64,000 nt of DNA from Oreohelix idahoensis. Taxonomy: Eukaryota; Mollusca; Gastropoda; Stylommatophora; Oreohelicidae. Every line of letters begins with the position of its first letter. Position 1 is the stretch's first letter. The position numbers and the translations under genes are program-made. Below the pieces are notes generated by a model, which ran no database searches, was not told where the DNA came from, and was given only the letters and a program-made list of their open reading frames with translations. The stretch spans positions 372,001-436,000 of the forward strand of contig JAMPIV010019863.1 of assembly GCA_024509875.1 (NCBI GenBank), in the 5' to 3' direction. Positions 1 through 10,735 of the stretch are shown here, in pieces.

Positions 1-66
1 GCTGACTTAATTTTAAGAGACAATGTACTGTCTTCAGTCAGTGGTGACTTTTTGTCCTTTTTGCAG

Positions 67-470
67 GAGTGAAAGCCTTAGACTTTGGCTGCTGTAGAAA
101 ATCTGAGACGACAGTACCAAGTTGCACATTCTGGAAGAAGTCTTGGCAGGAATAACATAAAGGATTCATTGCCAGTGGCATCAGCCAGAACTATCATCTC
201 TAATCCACACAGACAAAGATCATTTACCATGGACAGAGATTTTCGATTTAATCAAGACAAAATCCTGGATCTTTCAGAGAGAGGTATAATTTTAATAATA
301 GGATACAACAACCTCAAAGGAATTTCTATTCATATGATGATGAATAAATACCTTATCAATCATCTTTCAGACCTAACAAGGATTGGAATAAAGGTGGATT
401 TAATTACCAGTCAAACAGAGGCCAAAGGTCAGGTTATAGTGGTTGTATCAGAGCTACATCCTTAGTCTCC
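67..470 (+). pseudogene. Possible coding relic or terminal exon
   Basis: Weakly supported. A pyrimidine-rich tract ending in CAG at 61-66 looks like a splice acceptor. From about 82 one frame stays open to 465 without resembling anything I know. After about 300 a different frame reads as a plausible biased coding string rich in R, G, N, Q and Y, with short pieces such as NKGGFNYQSNRGQRSGYSG, but it contains a TAA near 345. The two halves therefore disagree in frame. This fits a decayed low-complexity (RGG-like) coding segment or a retro-pseudogene better than an intact exon. AATAAA-type signals follow near 730 and 992. No product can be assigned. Confidence 0.25.
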
Positions 471-1020
471 CTCAGTCTTGGGTGGGCTAAAAGAACGATC
501 ATCAGCAGGTGTTGTGTGCATCAAACTAAGGACAACAGAACTGTTTTAAGAGATGAGCACACATTAGTACCATTTCCGGCGGCAAGTGTGAGCATTTAAC
601 TGTCAATGAAGAAAAAGTGATTTAGCGTAGTGAGAGACAAGATTAACAGCACATGTAAACTTACAAATCCATTACATTCCATCTTCCAACATCCACCCGT
701 CAGCACAAGAGTAGATGGTGTATATACTTAATAAATAAGGAAATTGTATTTGAAAGACTTGTCATGTTTATAATTGTTATGTTAAATCTGTTTCCTTGTT
801 TTAATATCACAGTTAGTTACACAGCGGGGTGGCATTTTGTGACTGTCTCCACTCTACTAATTTTTTTAGATCAGATCATTCACAGCCGTAGCTAATTTGT
901 GATACCAGTAGTTCTCTCATACACTGGGACTTCACCATTTTCCTGCAGAAATTATATTTCTGTATTGTCAGAACTATACTGATCCTAGAGCAATAAAAAC
1001 CTCACCGTACAATGAGAAGA
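471..1020. other. Unassigned AT-rich stretch with polyadenylation-like signals
   Basis: I see no coding region or repeat here. AATAAA-like hexamers near 730 and 992 would suit a 3' UTR of the relic at 67-470 if that was ever a real exon. Otherwise the stretch is featureless. Confidence 0.3.
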
Positions 1021-1023
1021 ACC

Positions 1024-1240
1024 AGATAAGAGCCAGTGGAACAAGAGATGAGAAGAAGACGACGGCAATGGATAGGACACACACTAATGAAACCTGTTAA
1101 TAGCATTACAAGGCAGTCCTTGTTCTGGAACCCCCAGTGCAAGAAAGGCAGAAGTGGACCAGGAAGCACATCGAGAAGAGAGCTGGAAACAGGTGAAAAT
1201 GATGAGGAGAACGTGGAAAGAACTTGAGATGACATCACGT
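1024..1240 (+). pseudogene. LINE-B fragment, C-terminal end of a reverse transcriptase ORF
   Basis: Translating the plus strand gives the C-terminal tail of a non-LTR retrotransposon polyprotein, including PVEQEMRRRRRQWIGHT followed by NSITRQSLFWNPQ and a STSRRELET segment. The R-x-W-x-GH signature followed by a G-R-P-x-x-W-R-R-like segment is typical of LINE ORF2 C-termini. The same sequence recurs in this window at 10311-10735, 15460-16600, 21110-21420 and 21680-22105, so it is a dispersed family, here called LINE-B. This copy is only about 70 codons long and is interrupted, so it is a dead 3' fragment. Confidence 0.7.
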
Positions 1241-2310
1241 GACAAGTACATATACACAACCATACAGACACCTACTACCTACCATGGCCACCAGCGACCC
1301 AGTGCTGACCCTTGCCATGTATTTTATTGTGGTTTTATCCACAAAAGTAAGTCTGGAGTTAGTTTTTCAAAAGTTTCTAATCGATCTTTTGTTTCGATAG
1401 GCTTCCACAGATTTCAGACATGCCTTATCACGGCTTCCATAAGTAATAAGCCTTTTGACATAGAGGCTAAAGCTGGCAGTATTGCCCCACCAGAAATGTG
1501 TTTTGCCAGCATGCAAGGACAATAATTAAATAAAGAACATTTGATATAAATACTTAGACTCCTCCAATATTCTGCTTTTGGAATTTTCTTTGACATTGTT
1601 AGAATTGCTGTTGATAATCGAACCTTCAATCATGGTACTACCATCTATAAGCATTTACGAGTACTCCCTGGGTTTGTCTTCACTACTGGAAGTCACAGCT
1701 CTGGTGTATAATCAGTCATCCACAGAAGTATCCCACGTAAAGAAAGTGTCACGGTTATATCCCTTTGACTAACTCAAGGGAAGTAACAATAAATAGACTG
1801 TATACTTTCTTATCTATAAGAGCCTTTTGATAAATAAAGCACCACATCTTATACAATATTAGGCACTGTCTCAGTTACAATGATGATGAAAATTAAGAAT
1901 TTAAGTTTAGTACAATAACAGTGAAAAAAATGATGTAAGATGACACATGATGATTGCTGATGTAACATGACACATCATGATCACTGATGTAGCATGACAC
2001 ATGCTGATCATAGCTAAGGAACTGACTATTCACCAGCCTGTATCTTCTAGAATTGACCTTGTATTACCAGGTTGAAATGGGAGAAAGGAATGGGAATACT
2101 GTACCTTAACATGCAAAAATCTGTACGCGGACGAAAAAAATCCTTACAAACACCCAAAAATTCTTACACACAAAATATATTAATAAATTATACACAATTC
2201 AGTTTTAAAATGAGAAATGACATTTACAAATCTATTAGCATTTGAATTAGTGTGATATAAAACATGCTAAAAGTCTCATGCTGATCTGTACATATAAAAA
2301 ACTTATTGAT
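1241..2310. other. Unassigned region
   Basis: Several ORFs of 60-120 codons exist in different frames, but none shows domain-like composition or agrees with a neighbour. Around 1930-2010 a short near-repeat of TGATGTAACATGACACAT-like text occurs about twice. Nothing else is recognised. Confidence 0.3.
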
Positions 2311-2319
2311 CGTGAGGAA

Positions 2320-2640
2320 CTATTCTTTCGATGCACAGTGTTTTGTATTATAATCAACACATGCACTTTTAGCACTTTGCAGAATTGAATTTGTGGGCTT
2401 AAAGTCTACACAGCATGTATCAATGTTAATCTTACACTGTAAAAAAGAAGTGAGTGTGTCCGCATTCATAGACCTCCTGCAGCCTGTGTGGATTTTTTTC
2501 ATCATTGAAAATGATTGTTCGCAGTCAGCATTGCTGTGAGGGAGCTGTGCTCAAAATAATAGTACATGTCTAACAAAAGGTCTTCAACTGGCACAGTCAA
2601 TCGTTTGATTCCATCTTGTGCACATAAATTTGCTACCAAA
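2320..2640 (-). pseudogene. hAT-family transposase, C-terminal (dimerisation) remnant
   Basis: On the minus strand the sequence reads DCEQSFSMMKKIHTGCRRSM, then TLTSFLQCKIN. The C-E-x-x-F-S-x-M-K-x-I-x-T-x-x-R-x-x-M pattern is the conserved C-terminal dimerisation block of hAT transposases such as the ZBED5/FAM200-like group. Upstream, the segment LTVPVEDLLLDMYYYFEH is in a different frame, so at least one frameshift separates them. The open part ends at 2320 with a stop. No terminal inverted repeat was located, so the boundaries of the element are unknown. It is an inactive fragment. Confidence 0.5.
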
Positions 2641-3200
2641 ATTTACAAAATTATTATTATAAAGTTGCTAGAAGAATGATAATAGATCGCCACTTTATTG
2701 AAAAATAAAGCACCGAAGTTTACGCAAACAAACGTTTTTTTCTAGTTATGTAGGGCCAACACGGAATATTATGACATTAATTTATTGGAAATATTTAAAT
2801 GATCAAAATATAACTGGAAAGATTAAGAGAACGACAAAAATAAAATACAACGAAGCAAAGCAAACAGCAAAAATTAAAACAATAACCAAATTATGAATAG
2901 AATACCAAATCTAGGAAGAAAAAACGTACTACCAACAATTTAAAAAATTATTATTTAAAAGTTCGTAGCCTAGACCAGTGATAATAGATTGCCACTTTAT
3001 TTAAAAATAAAGCAGCGAATCTCGACCGCTGGAATAAAGTAGGCCTACTCAACACAAACAAACTTTTTTTCTCAATATATAAGGCCTACACAGAATATTA
3101 TGACATTAATTTATCGGAAATATATTGAAGGGCAAGATATAACTGGAAAGATTAAGACAGCGATTAATCTGCAACAAAGCAAAACAACAGCAATATTTAA
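2640..3200. repeat. Diverged tandem duplication of a ~260-bp AT-rich unit
   Basis: The block at about 2640-2890 and the block at about 2942-3200 share long stretches in the same order. Each has a segment with GATAATAGAT and GCCACTTTATT, then AATAAAGCA, then GAATATTATGACATTAATTTA, then ATATAACTGGAAAGATTAAGA. An extra ~30 bp lies within the second copy near 3020-3050. It adjoins the hAT remnant and may be part of the same dead element. Confidence 0.6.
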
Positions 3201-3735
3201 CCAAGTATAAGTACTTAGCTTTTTTTAAACAAAATGGCGTCAAAGTTGTGGTGGCAAGCGTGGTTGATAACAGGTAACTTTAAAAATATGTCATGTCATG
3301 CTGAAAACTGAAAGTGTTTGAGGCTGATTTCAAAGTTTTTGCCAAATTGTTGGGTATAAAAGGATTTGATTGGTTGCTGGGAGAGACCTCAGTTTAAAAA
3401 CAGATGCCAAGATTCTCGGAATTAAAAAAAAAAATGGAAAAAAAAAACCTGGGCTACAAAATATTTTCTGATTTAAAAAAAACTTGGAATGTAAAACTTT
3501 TTTTTTACATTTTTTTCGGGGGAGGGAGGGTCAAAATGAGTCAGTATGGCCGTACACTGCTGAAAGTATCAAAAAAACGTACAATGTATGAAAAATTCAT
3601 ACAGGTTGACAGGTATGCACATGTCATATAAGGGGGTTTTGACATGGGGCTGTGAACCCCATCCCACAGAAACATAATGCAACACAAACTGTAAACATAA
3701 ACAAAGAAATCAGGCTCAGCTCAACAATGGCAATT
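3200..3735. other. Low-complexity A/T-run region, no gene recognised
   Basis: The stretch holds several runs of A or T (3424-3500) and a G-rich patch near 3519-3530. A 75-codon ORF at 3404-3631 is K-rich because of the A runs and carries no motif. Confidence 0.3.
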
Positions 3736-3739
3736 TTCA

Positions 3740-3915
3740 GTGAAGATGGTTATATGACCACTGATGTCAACTATGACCTTAACAAATAATGAAAGACAGG
3801 TTTTATGACCACTGATGTCAACAATGTCGACTATGGCCTTAACCACGAATGGAAGACTGGTCATCTGACCATTGATTTCAACTATGATCTTAATCAATAA
3901 TGGAAGACTGGTTAC
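3740..3915. repeat. Three-copy minisatellite, unit ~55-65 bp
   Basis: The unit contains TGACCACTGATGTCAAC followed by CTATGACCTTAA and AATGGAAGACTGGT. Three imperfect copies follow each other with indels. Confidence 0.6.
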
Positions 3916-4029
3916 CCACAAGCCCTTATCAGTTCTCCGTCCAGTTCTCTAGTACAGACAGGATGGAAAAGTGATGAGGAAACGTAGGTCTTTTCTCAAC
4001 AAATGTTTATAAAAACTGTCACAGGTGCA

Positions 4030-4905
4030 CGAGTCCCCTCTCTGTAGTGTCAGTATTAATAATGATGACTGCTTTGACAACACAGAGTTTGAGTATAGGA
4101 CAACTTGCTTGCAGAAAGTATACAGTTGTCCAACACAACACGAAAATGCTGTTGAAGAGATATGATTGACATCGGTGCACAATATACGATTGACATTTGT
4201 TGATGAGATCTGATTAACATTTGTGGATGAGATATGATTGACATTTGTTGATGAGATATGATTGACATTTGTGGATGAGATATGATTGACATTTGTGGAT
4301 GAGATATGATTGACATTTGTGGATGAGATATGAGTGATATTTGTTGATGAGATATGATTGACATTTGTGGATGAGATATGAGTGACATTTGTGTATGAGA
4401 TATGATTAACAATTGTTGATGAGTTATGATTAACTTCTGTTGATGTGATATGATTGACATTTGTTGATGAGATATGATTGACATTTGTTGATGAGATATG
4501 ATTGACATTTGTTGATGAGATATGACTGATATTTGTTGACGAGATATGATTAACATTTGTGAATGAGATATGATTAAAATGTGTTGATGAGATAATGATT
4601 AAAATTTGTTGATGAGATATGAGTCGCCTCTCTGTAGTGTCAGTATTAATAATGATGACTGCTTTGACAATAGTTTGAGTATAGAACAACTTGCTTGCAG
4701 AAAGTATACAGTTGTCCAACACAACACGAAAATGCTGTGGACAAAATACGATTGACATTTGTTGATGAGATATGACTGACATTTGTTGATGAGATATGAT
4801 TAACATTTGTGGATGAGATATGATTGACATTTGTGGATGAGATATGAGTGACATTTGTTGATGAGATATGATTAACAATTGTTGAAGAGTGTTGTGATTA
4901 AAATT
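4030..4905. repeat. 24-bp minisatellite array, left block, with a compound duplication
   Basis: The unit is GACATTTGTTGATGAGATATGATT (24 bp; given in full only as a unit), with G/T variants in TTGTTG versus TTGTGG. It occupies about 4155-4620 and 4745-4905. A ~125-bp non-repeat segment beginning CCTCTCTGTAGTGTCAGTAT occurs at about 4030-4155 and again at about 4622-4745. The array is thus built from a ~590-bp compound unit of spacer plus 24-mers. Because 24 is divisible by three, long open frames on the minus strand are automatic and are not evidence of a protein. Confidence 0.85.
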
Positions 4906-5504
4906 CATAATGATTATGTAGGTATTATAGTTAGCTCAACAGGGCTCCTTTTCTGATAATTTTATACGGACTTACTTTCTAATAAAGGAAGTGATGTCAT
5001 ACCGATATGGGGTAGAAGCAGACGCGAAATTGTCAGGCAGAAGTGGGTGATCATCTGCTAGAGGAGATGCGGCTTGTGTTTGAATGTGAGCTGACGTATG
5101 TGTATAGAGCTCCTGCAGTCTACTGTGATTTTCCTGCATCATTCCATCACTAGGGCACCAAGATACTTTGGAGAGGAGTCCCTAGTCTATTCTATTCAGG
5201 AATCATATTTAGTTATGAAGATGTCAAGTGTACAATGAGAATAAAGACTGTATGATTGCCATTGACCAGCGTTTGATAGTGAACGGACTTGGCGACTGCC
5301 TATTACTGCATTTGCTATTGGGCCTATATTCTATTATCATGGAGCTTTGGGTCCAGTACAATAAACTGCATATGTAAATTGTGAAGGAGGTGTTTGTCAG
5401 CTCACTGAAATATGCTGATACGTGTTATTGGACTACCCCAAATGTGTACTTCGGCCATGGAGACCTTCTCCGAACATTATATATAATACGGTACGCATCA
5501 AAGA
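4906..5504. other. Non-repetitive spacer inside the 24-bp array
   Basis: About 600 bp separates two blocks of the 24-bp minisatellite. I see no coding potential, inverted terminal repeats or RNA gene in it. Confidence 0.35.
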
Positions 5505-5683
5505 GTTATGATTAACATTTGTTGATGTGATATGATTGACATTTGTTGATGAAATATGACTGACATTTGTTGATGAGATAAGATTGACATTTGTTGATGA
5601 GATATGATTAACATATGTGGATGAGATATGATTACAATTTGTTGATGAGATAAGATTAACATTTGTTGATGAGATATGATTGA
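5505..5683. repeat. 24-bp minisatellite, segment left of LINE-A
   Basis: Continuation of the 24-bp array. Its last 16 bp (GATGAGATATGATTGA, 5668-5683) are duplicated directly after LINE-A at 8850-8865 and form the left target-site duplication of that insertion. Confidence 0.85.
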
Positions 5684-8600
5684 ACTCCGCCCATGCCGGT
5701 CCCAAGCCCGGATGAAAAAGGAGGAGGGCGGCCTGCATGGAGGCCGTAAGGAGGCAGCCCCTCCACCATGCAAAGGCACAACAGGCCAATCACCTGTTTG
5801 TCTTAAACTATGATTACGAGAAATACAAGAGAGAAAACCGGACTGATTCTAAAGGCGACGAACTGGAACGGACTACGGACTACGACTTATGGAACTTGGA
5901 ACACAAGAAGTATAAATGGGAAGGAAGAGGAGCTGGTGGAAGAGATGAGGAAAGCAAAACTAGAAATCCTGGCTATAACGGAAACGAAGAAAAAAGGACA
6001 AGGAGTCATGGATCTCGATGGCAACACGTTGCTCTACAGTGGTGTACCCATATCTGAAAGAGCTAAAGGGGGCGTGGGTTGCATTGTGGCCCAAAATCAA
6101 AAAGATAGTATCAAGGGATGGAACTTTGTCTCGGAGCGCATTATGGTTGTAAAACTAAAAGAAGGAGAAACCATAGTCAACCTGGTCATAGTGTATGGGC
6201 CAAATGAGGATGAGAGAGCAGAGGTCAAGGAGGAATTCTTCGAGCTGCTTCAAAGGACAGTGGATGACTGCCTAGATGAAGTTATTATGCTCGGAGATTT
6301 TAATGCCAGAGTTGGAAATGACCATGCTAGATGGGGTGGAGTTATCGGAAGATATGGAGAAGATACTCTCAATGACAATGGAAAGCGACTCCTTAGATTC
6401 TGCAGTGAGCAGAATCTGATCATTACAAACACAAAGTTCCCCCATAAGCGCATACATGCATACACTAGATGTGAACCAACCAAGAATGAGAAGTCAGTGA
6501 TCGACTATGCCATTGTTCGGAGAAGCTCATTCAGATATGTCCGAGATGCAAGAGTCTGGAGGGGGCCAGAGATTGGAAGTGATCACTACCTGCTAACAAT
6601 CAAACGAACAACTGAAAGAGTTGCTCAGCCTAGGAACTGCCCAACATCACGCAAGAAACCAAGTAAACGAGCAGGAGAAATGAGCATTAGGACCTACAAG
6701 CTGAGAGAGCCAGAAATTAAGACCAGATATCAGGGGCTTATTGCTACAGCAGTGAGCAACACAGAAGAACGACCTGATGACTTGGAAACCCTCTGGAATA
6801 AATTCAAGGATATCATAAAGACAGCTGCTGCAGAAGCATGCGGTGAAGTCCGACTTGGGAACCAGAGAAAGAGGACACCTTGGTGGACAGAGGAAGTCAA
6901 AGAGAAAATAAGAGAGAAGAAAATGGCATGGAAACAATACTTAGGAGCTAAAAACACAACAGGACAAATGGAAAAATATAGAGAATATGTGACACTCAGA
7001 ACAGAAGCAAAGAACAAAGTGCTAGCAGCAAAACAGAAGTCCTGGGAAGAATTTGGAGAAAAGCTAGAAAAAGATGCACAAGAAAACCAGAAATTGTTCT
7101 ATAAGACCCTAAAGAACATGAGGAAGGAAAAACAATGCCCTCTCAAATTTATAAAGGACAAGCAAGGCAAATTGCTTACTGCCCCGAAGGAAGTAATGGA
7201 AAGATGGAAAGAATATTTCTCAGAACTCCTGGATGGTGAGCATGGTGAAGCATCAGAAATGATAACCACTAGCACAGAAGAGAAAACCAATGATGGTGAA
7301 GATGACATAAAGATGGAAGAACTGAGGGCAGCACTAGAGAAAATCAAGATGGGCAAAGCAGCAGGGCATGATGGTATAACACCAGAAATGGTTAAGTACA
7401 TGGGAGCATCAGGCGACCTATTACTCTTAAAGGTCCTACAGGCAGCATGGTGCAACAAGACCATACCAAAGGATTGGGAGATTGCCATCATAACACCAAT
7501 TTTCAAAAAGGGTGACAATCGACAATGTGGAAACCATAGAGGCATATCCCTTCTCAGTGTCCCTGGTAAAATCTACTCTAGAATCCTAGAGCAGAGACTC
7601 CGACGCCTAGCTGAGCCACAATTGGATGAGGTCCAGTGCGGATTCCGAGCAAACCGAAGTACTCAAGACCTAATCTTCACACTCAGACAGCTGAGTGAAA
7701 AGGCCCTTGAGTATAAGAGTGAGATCCATCTTTGTTTCATAGATCTGGAAAAGGCGTTTGACAGGGTCCCCTGGAGCAAACTTTGGGACTGTTTGGCAAG
7801 GAAGAATATTCCAGCACCTCTGATTCATGCTATACAGAGCTTCTACAAGTCTTGCAGAAATTATGTGAGGACAGCAAACCATAAGTCAGAAGAGTTCAGG
7901 ACCACCACTGGTGTAAGACAAGGTGATATCCTGTCACCTTATCTTTTCATACTCCTCATGGACGATGTCATCAAGGCATGTAAGGAGAGAACAAGAAAGT
8001 ATTCAGTGGGGTACTGGAAGATGAGACAGGTCTATATTTCGGAGCTGGCATTTGCTGATGATGTTGCCCTGATTGCTAAATCAGAGGCACATCTCCAATC
8101 CAACCTGCAAGTCTGGAAGGAAGAGCTGGAGAAGAGAGGGATGGTCATAAGCAGCTCTAAAACAAAATCCATGGTGATATCACGAGAAGAAAGAAAACAT
8201 CAGATTAAGTTGGGAGAACAGGTCCTGGAGCAGGTCGACCACTTTAAATATCTCGGAGCTATTATAGACCGAAAGGGAGGCATCAAAGAAGAGTTGGCCA
8301 CTCGAAAAGCAGCGGCTGGGAGACTTTTTCAGGCCATAAATCGTGGATTCCTCAGCAAGAAAGAGGTTGGTAAGAAAACGAAGATGGCTGTATACCGCTC
8401 CACCTATGTCCCAGTTTTGACATATGGATGCGAGTCGTGGGCAATGACTACAACCCACAAAAGCCAGATCCAAACCTCAGAAATGAGGTATCTGAGGAAA
8501 GTGGTTGAAGTAACAAGAAGAGACATGGTCCGCAACCAGACGATACGTCAAGGCCTGAAATCCCATCCGCTGCAGACCCAAATAGAACAGTCCCAACTAA

Positions 8601-8849
8601 GATGGTTTGGCCATGTCTGCAGAATGGGAGAAGATCGGCTACCACGACAAGCATGGGAAACAAAGAGCCAGGGATCCAGACCTCCAGGACGACCCAGAGT
8701 TCGCTGGGAGGACAACATTAGACAATCTTTGAAGGACCGAGGACTAGAATGGAACCAGGCCAGGAAGAAGACAGCTGATAGAATGGTCTGGCGCTCTCTC
8801 TTCCAAACCTCTACACCTCACGGTAGAAGGGGAACGACTAAGTAAGTAA
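5684..8849 (+). mobile_element. LINE-A, apparently full-length non-LTR retrotransposon
   Basis: The element is 3166 bp long and inserted in a 24-bp minisatellite. It is flanked by a perfect 16-bp target-site duplication (5668-5683 and 8850-8865). It starts ACTCCGCCCATGCCGGTCCC, has a ~126-bp 5' UTR, one ORF, and ends in a (TAAG)n tail that overlaps the stop codon, leaving no 3' UTR beyond the tail. A single APE-RT ORF, a tiny 3' UTR and a short-repeat tail resemble RTE-like LINEs. That clade placement is inference and was not tested. Three other copies of the same family lie at 11114-13702, 39860-49685 and 56773-57361. Confidence 0.9.
5810..8845 (+). CDS. LINE-A endonuclease / reverse transcriptase, 1011 aa
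   Basis: This is a single uninterrupted ORF for target-primed reverse transcription. The N-terminal AP-like endonuclease spans about residues 25-265. It includes TWNTRSI-type start, E58 in ITETKKKG, a YGPNEDE segment, GDFNARVG at 162-169 and the SDH triad at 257-259. A K/R-rich linker follows. The RT domain covers about 500-770, with the first catalytic Asp in AFDRVP (649-654), GVRQGDILSPYLF from 701, and FADD at 748-751. A C-terminal RWFGH motif lies at about 931, followed by a GRPRVRWED basic region. All catalytic motifs are present with no stop or frameshift, so the protein may be functional. The ATG at 5810 is the first in this frame before the endonuclease; an overlapping ORF at 5737-6057 is a shadow. 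The stop TAA at 8843 lies inside the TAAG tail. Confidence 0.9.
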   Translation: MITRNTREKTGLILKATNWNGLRTTTYGTWNTRSINGKEEELVEEMRKAKLEILAITETKKKGQGVMDLDGNTLLYSGVPISERAKGGVGCIVAQNQKDSIKGWNFVSERIMVVKLKEGETIVNLVIVYGPNEDERAEVKEEFFELLQRTVDDCLDEVIMLGDFNARVGNDHARWGGVIGRYGEDTLNDNGKRLLRFCSEQNLIITNTKFPHKRIHAYTRCEPTKNEKSVIDYAIVRRSSFRYVRDARVWRGPEIGSDHYLLTIKRTTERVAQPRNCPTSRKKPSKRAGEMSIRTYKLREPEIKTRYQGLIATAVSNTEERPDDLETLWNKFKDIIKTAAAEACGEVRLGNQRKRTPWWTEEVKEKIREKKMAWKQYLGAKNTTGQMEKYREYVTLRTEAKNKVLAAKQKSWEEFGEKLEKDAQENQKLFYKTLKNMRKEKQCPLKFIKDKQGKLLTAPKEVMERWKEYFSELLDGEHGEASEMITTSTEEKTNDGEDDIKMEELRAALEKIKMGKAAGHDGITPEMVKYMGASGDLLLLKVLQAAWCNKTIPKDWEIAIITPIFKKGDNRQCGNHRGISLLSVPGKIYSRILEQRLRRLAEPQLDEVQCGFRANRSTQDLIFTLRQLSEKALEYKSEIHLCFIDLEKAFDRVPWSKLWDCLARKNIPAPLIHAIQSFYKSCRNYVRTANHKSEEFRTTTGVRQGDILSPYLFILLMDDVIKACKERTRKYSVGYWKMRQVYISELAFADDVALIAKSEAHLQSNLQVWKEELEKRGMVISSSKTKSMVISREERKHQIKLGEQVLEQVDHFKYLGAIIDRKGGIKEELATRKAAAGRLFQAINRGFLSKKEVGKKTKMAVYRSTYVPVLTYGCESWAMTTTHKSQIQTSEMRYLRKVVEVTRRDMVRNQTIRQGLKSHPLQTQIEQSQLRWFGHVCRMGEDRLPRQAWETKSQGSRPPGRPRVRWEDNIRQSLKDRGLEWNQARKKTADRMVWRSLFQTSTPHGRRGTTK

Positions 8850-9640
8850 GATGAGATATGATTGACATTTGTTGATGTGATATGAGTGACATTTGTTGAT
8901 GAGATAAGATTAACATTTGTTGATGAGATATTTGTTGATGTGATATGATTGACATTTGTTGATGAGATATGATTGAAATTTGTTGATATGATTGACATTA
9001 GCTGATGAGATATGATTAATATTTGTGGATGAGATATGATTAACATTTGTTGATGAGATATGATTAACATCTGTTAATGAGATATGATTGACATTTGTTG
9101 ATGAAATATGATCAATATTTGTGGATGAGATATGATTTACATTTGTGGATGAGATATGATTAACATTTGCTGATGAGATAAGATTAAAATTTGTTGTTGA
9201 GATATGATTGGCATTTGTGGATGAGATATGACTGAGATTTGTTGATGAAATATGATTGACATTTGTTGATGAGATAATGATAAAAATTTGTTGACGAGAT
9301 ATGATTAACATTTGTTGATGAGATAATAATAAACATTTGTTGATGAGAAATGATTAACATTTGCTGATGAGATATTGATAAACATTTGTTGATGAGATAT
9401 GATTGACATTTGCTGATGAGATATAATTGACATTTGTGGATGAGATATGATTGACATTTGTGGATGAGATATGATTGACATTTGTTGATGAGATGATTGA
9501 TATTTGTGGATGAGATATGATTGACATTTGTTGACAAGATATAATTGACATTTGTGGATGAGATATGATTGACATTTGTTGATGAGATATGATTGACACT
9601 TGTTGATGAGATTTGAATGACACTTGTTGATAAGAAAATC
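8850..9640. repeat. 24-bp minisatellite, right block
   Basis: The same 24-bp unit as at 4155-4905 resumes immediately after LINE-A with the duplicated target bases and runs for about 33 units. Occasional indels and variants such as TTGCTGATG or GATAATGAT occur. The array was one block before LINE-A inserted. Confidence 0.9.
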
Positions 9641-10194
9641 ACCTAACAGAAGTAAGGCCAACGTTACAGGCAGGTCTAACCTGAGCAACACCACATTTGT
9701 GTGTTGTGTGCATGACAAGCCAGAAAAGGGTTTCCAAACTTTTTTTTGTAGTTCAAACCTACCATCAACCTTCTCATGTTTTTACTAGATAAAATAGATA
9801 AAGGAAAAAATGGATATATTAGATAATGTCAGTATTGATAATTAAAACAGAACTGGTCATATTATACAATTTGTACACATAATAAATAAAATAAAAAAAA
9901 TGGGTTAATAATGACATGCAAGAGCACAAACTGGAATACATACCAAAAAAAAAAAAAAAGGAAAAACAAACTTGGATACAGAATACCAATAAACTGAATT
10001 TATCAAATGATCTGACGGAAATTCCAAAAGGTGAAAATACAACAAAATGATACAGAATAACAACAGAAATAACAAATGACTTTCAAAAATGGATGTTTAC
10101 AGAAGGATTAAATAGTATGACTGGATCAGCAGTGTGGAGCTTATAGAAAGATATATCAATCAATCAGTCTCAACACTTTAGCATAGGATCTCAT
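9641..10194. other. Unassigned A-rich region
   Basis: Contains A/T-rich text with A runs near 9890-9960. No coding region, repeat family or RNA gene was recognised. Confidence 0.3.
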
Positions 10195-10310
10195 TACAAG
10201 CCCACTGAGGCATACTGGGAATCTGGTGGTAGGCCCATATTTTCTTGACCATCGGCACACTAGGGGTGATATGATCAGCAGCAAGCCATCCGCCTTAACC
10301 TTTCCAGGGA
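10195..10310 (-). repeat. SINE fragment, 3' half
   Basis: About 115 bp matches the body of the tRNA-derived SINE at 11471-11750. Shared text includes CCCATATTTTCTTGACCATC and GGCACACTAGGGGTGAT. The tRNA-like head is missing here and the sequence joins LINE-B at about 10310. Confidence 0.6.
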
Positions 10311-10735
10311 GATTCCAGAACAAGGACTACCTTGTAATGCTTTCAACAGGTTTCCTCAATGTGTGTCATATCCATCGCCATCGCCTTCTTCTCATCTCTT
10401 GTTCCACTGGCACTTGTCTAGTTCTTGTCATCAGTTCCACTTTTGTGACCTTGTCATACCATTTCAAACCTTCTATTCTACGCAAGCACATATTTATGAA
10501 AGTCTGTAACTTTTGTTGTTGTTGTTTTTGTTGTTCTCCATGTCTCACAGCCATACAGTAGGACTGTCTTGACATCTGAGTTGAAGATTCTTAATTTTGT
10601 GTTGGACTTGATTTCTCTTGATCTCCAGGTTTTCCAAAGCAATGAAAGTTCCACTTGCTTTTTGCTTTCTTATTTTGATATCACTGTCTGTCCCTCCAAC
10701 TTTGTCTATATTGCTTTCATTAATCAGAATTGACC
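10311..10735 (-). pseudogene. LINE-B fragment, RT C-terminal region
   Basis: The minus strand encodes KLQTFINMCLRRIEGLKWYD followed by TRTRQVPVEQEMRRRRWRWI. An upstream piece in another frame contains DKVGGTDSDIKIRKQKA. Both match the better preserved copy at 15460-16600 in the same order. Frames are broken, so it is inactive. It is bounded on one side by a SINE fragment and on the other by an RNase H-like relic. Confidence 0.75.

Noticed and set aside
3949..4908. Long minus-strand ORFs repeating HISSTNVN or SIISHQQM
   Set aside because: The unit is 24 bp, a multiple of three, and lacks stops in two minus-strand frames, so long ORFs arise automatically. No start context or conservation of reading frame across indels supports a protein.
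5737..6057. ORF overlapping the start of LINE-A in another frame
   Set aside because: It overlaps the endonuclease coding sequence, lacks LINE ORF1 features such as a zinc knuckle or coiled coil, and ends without a motif.
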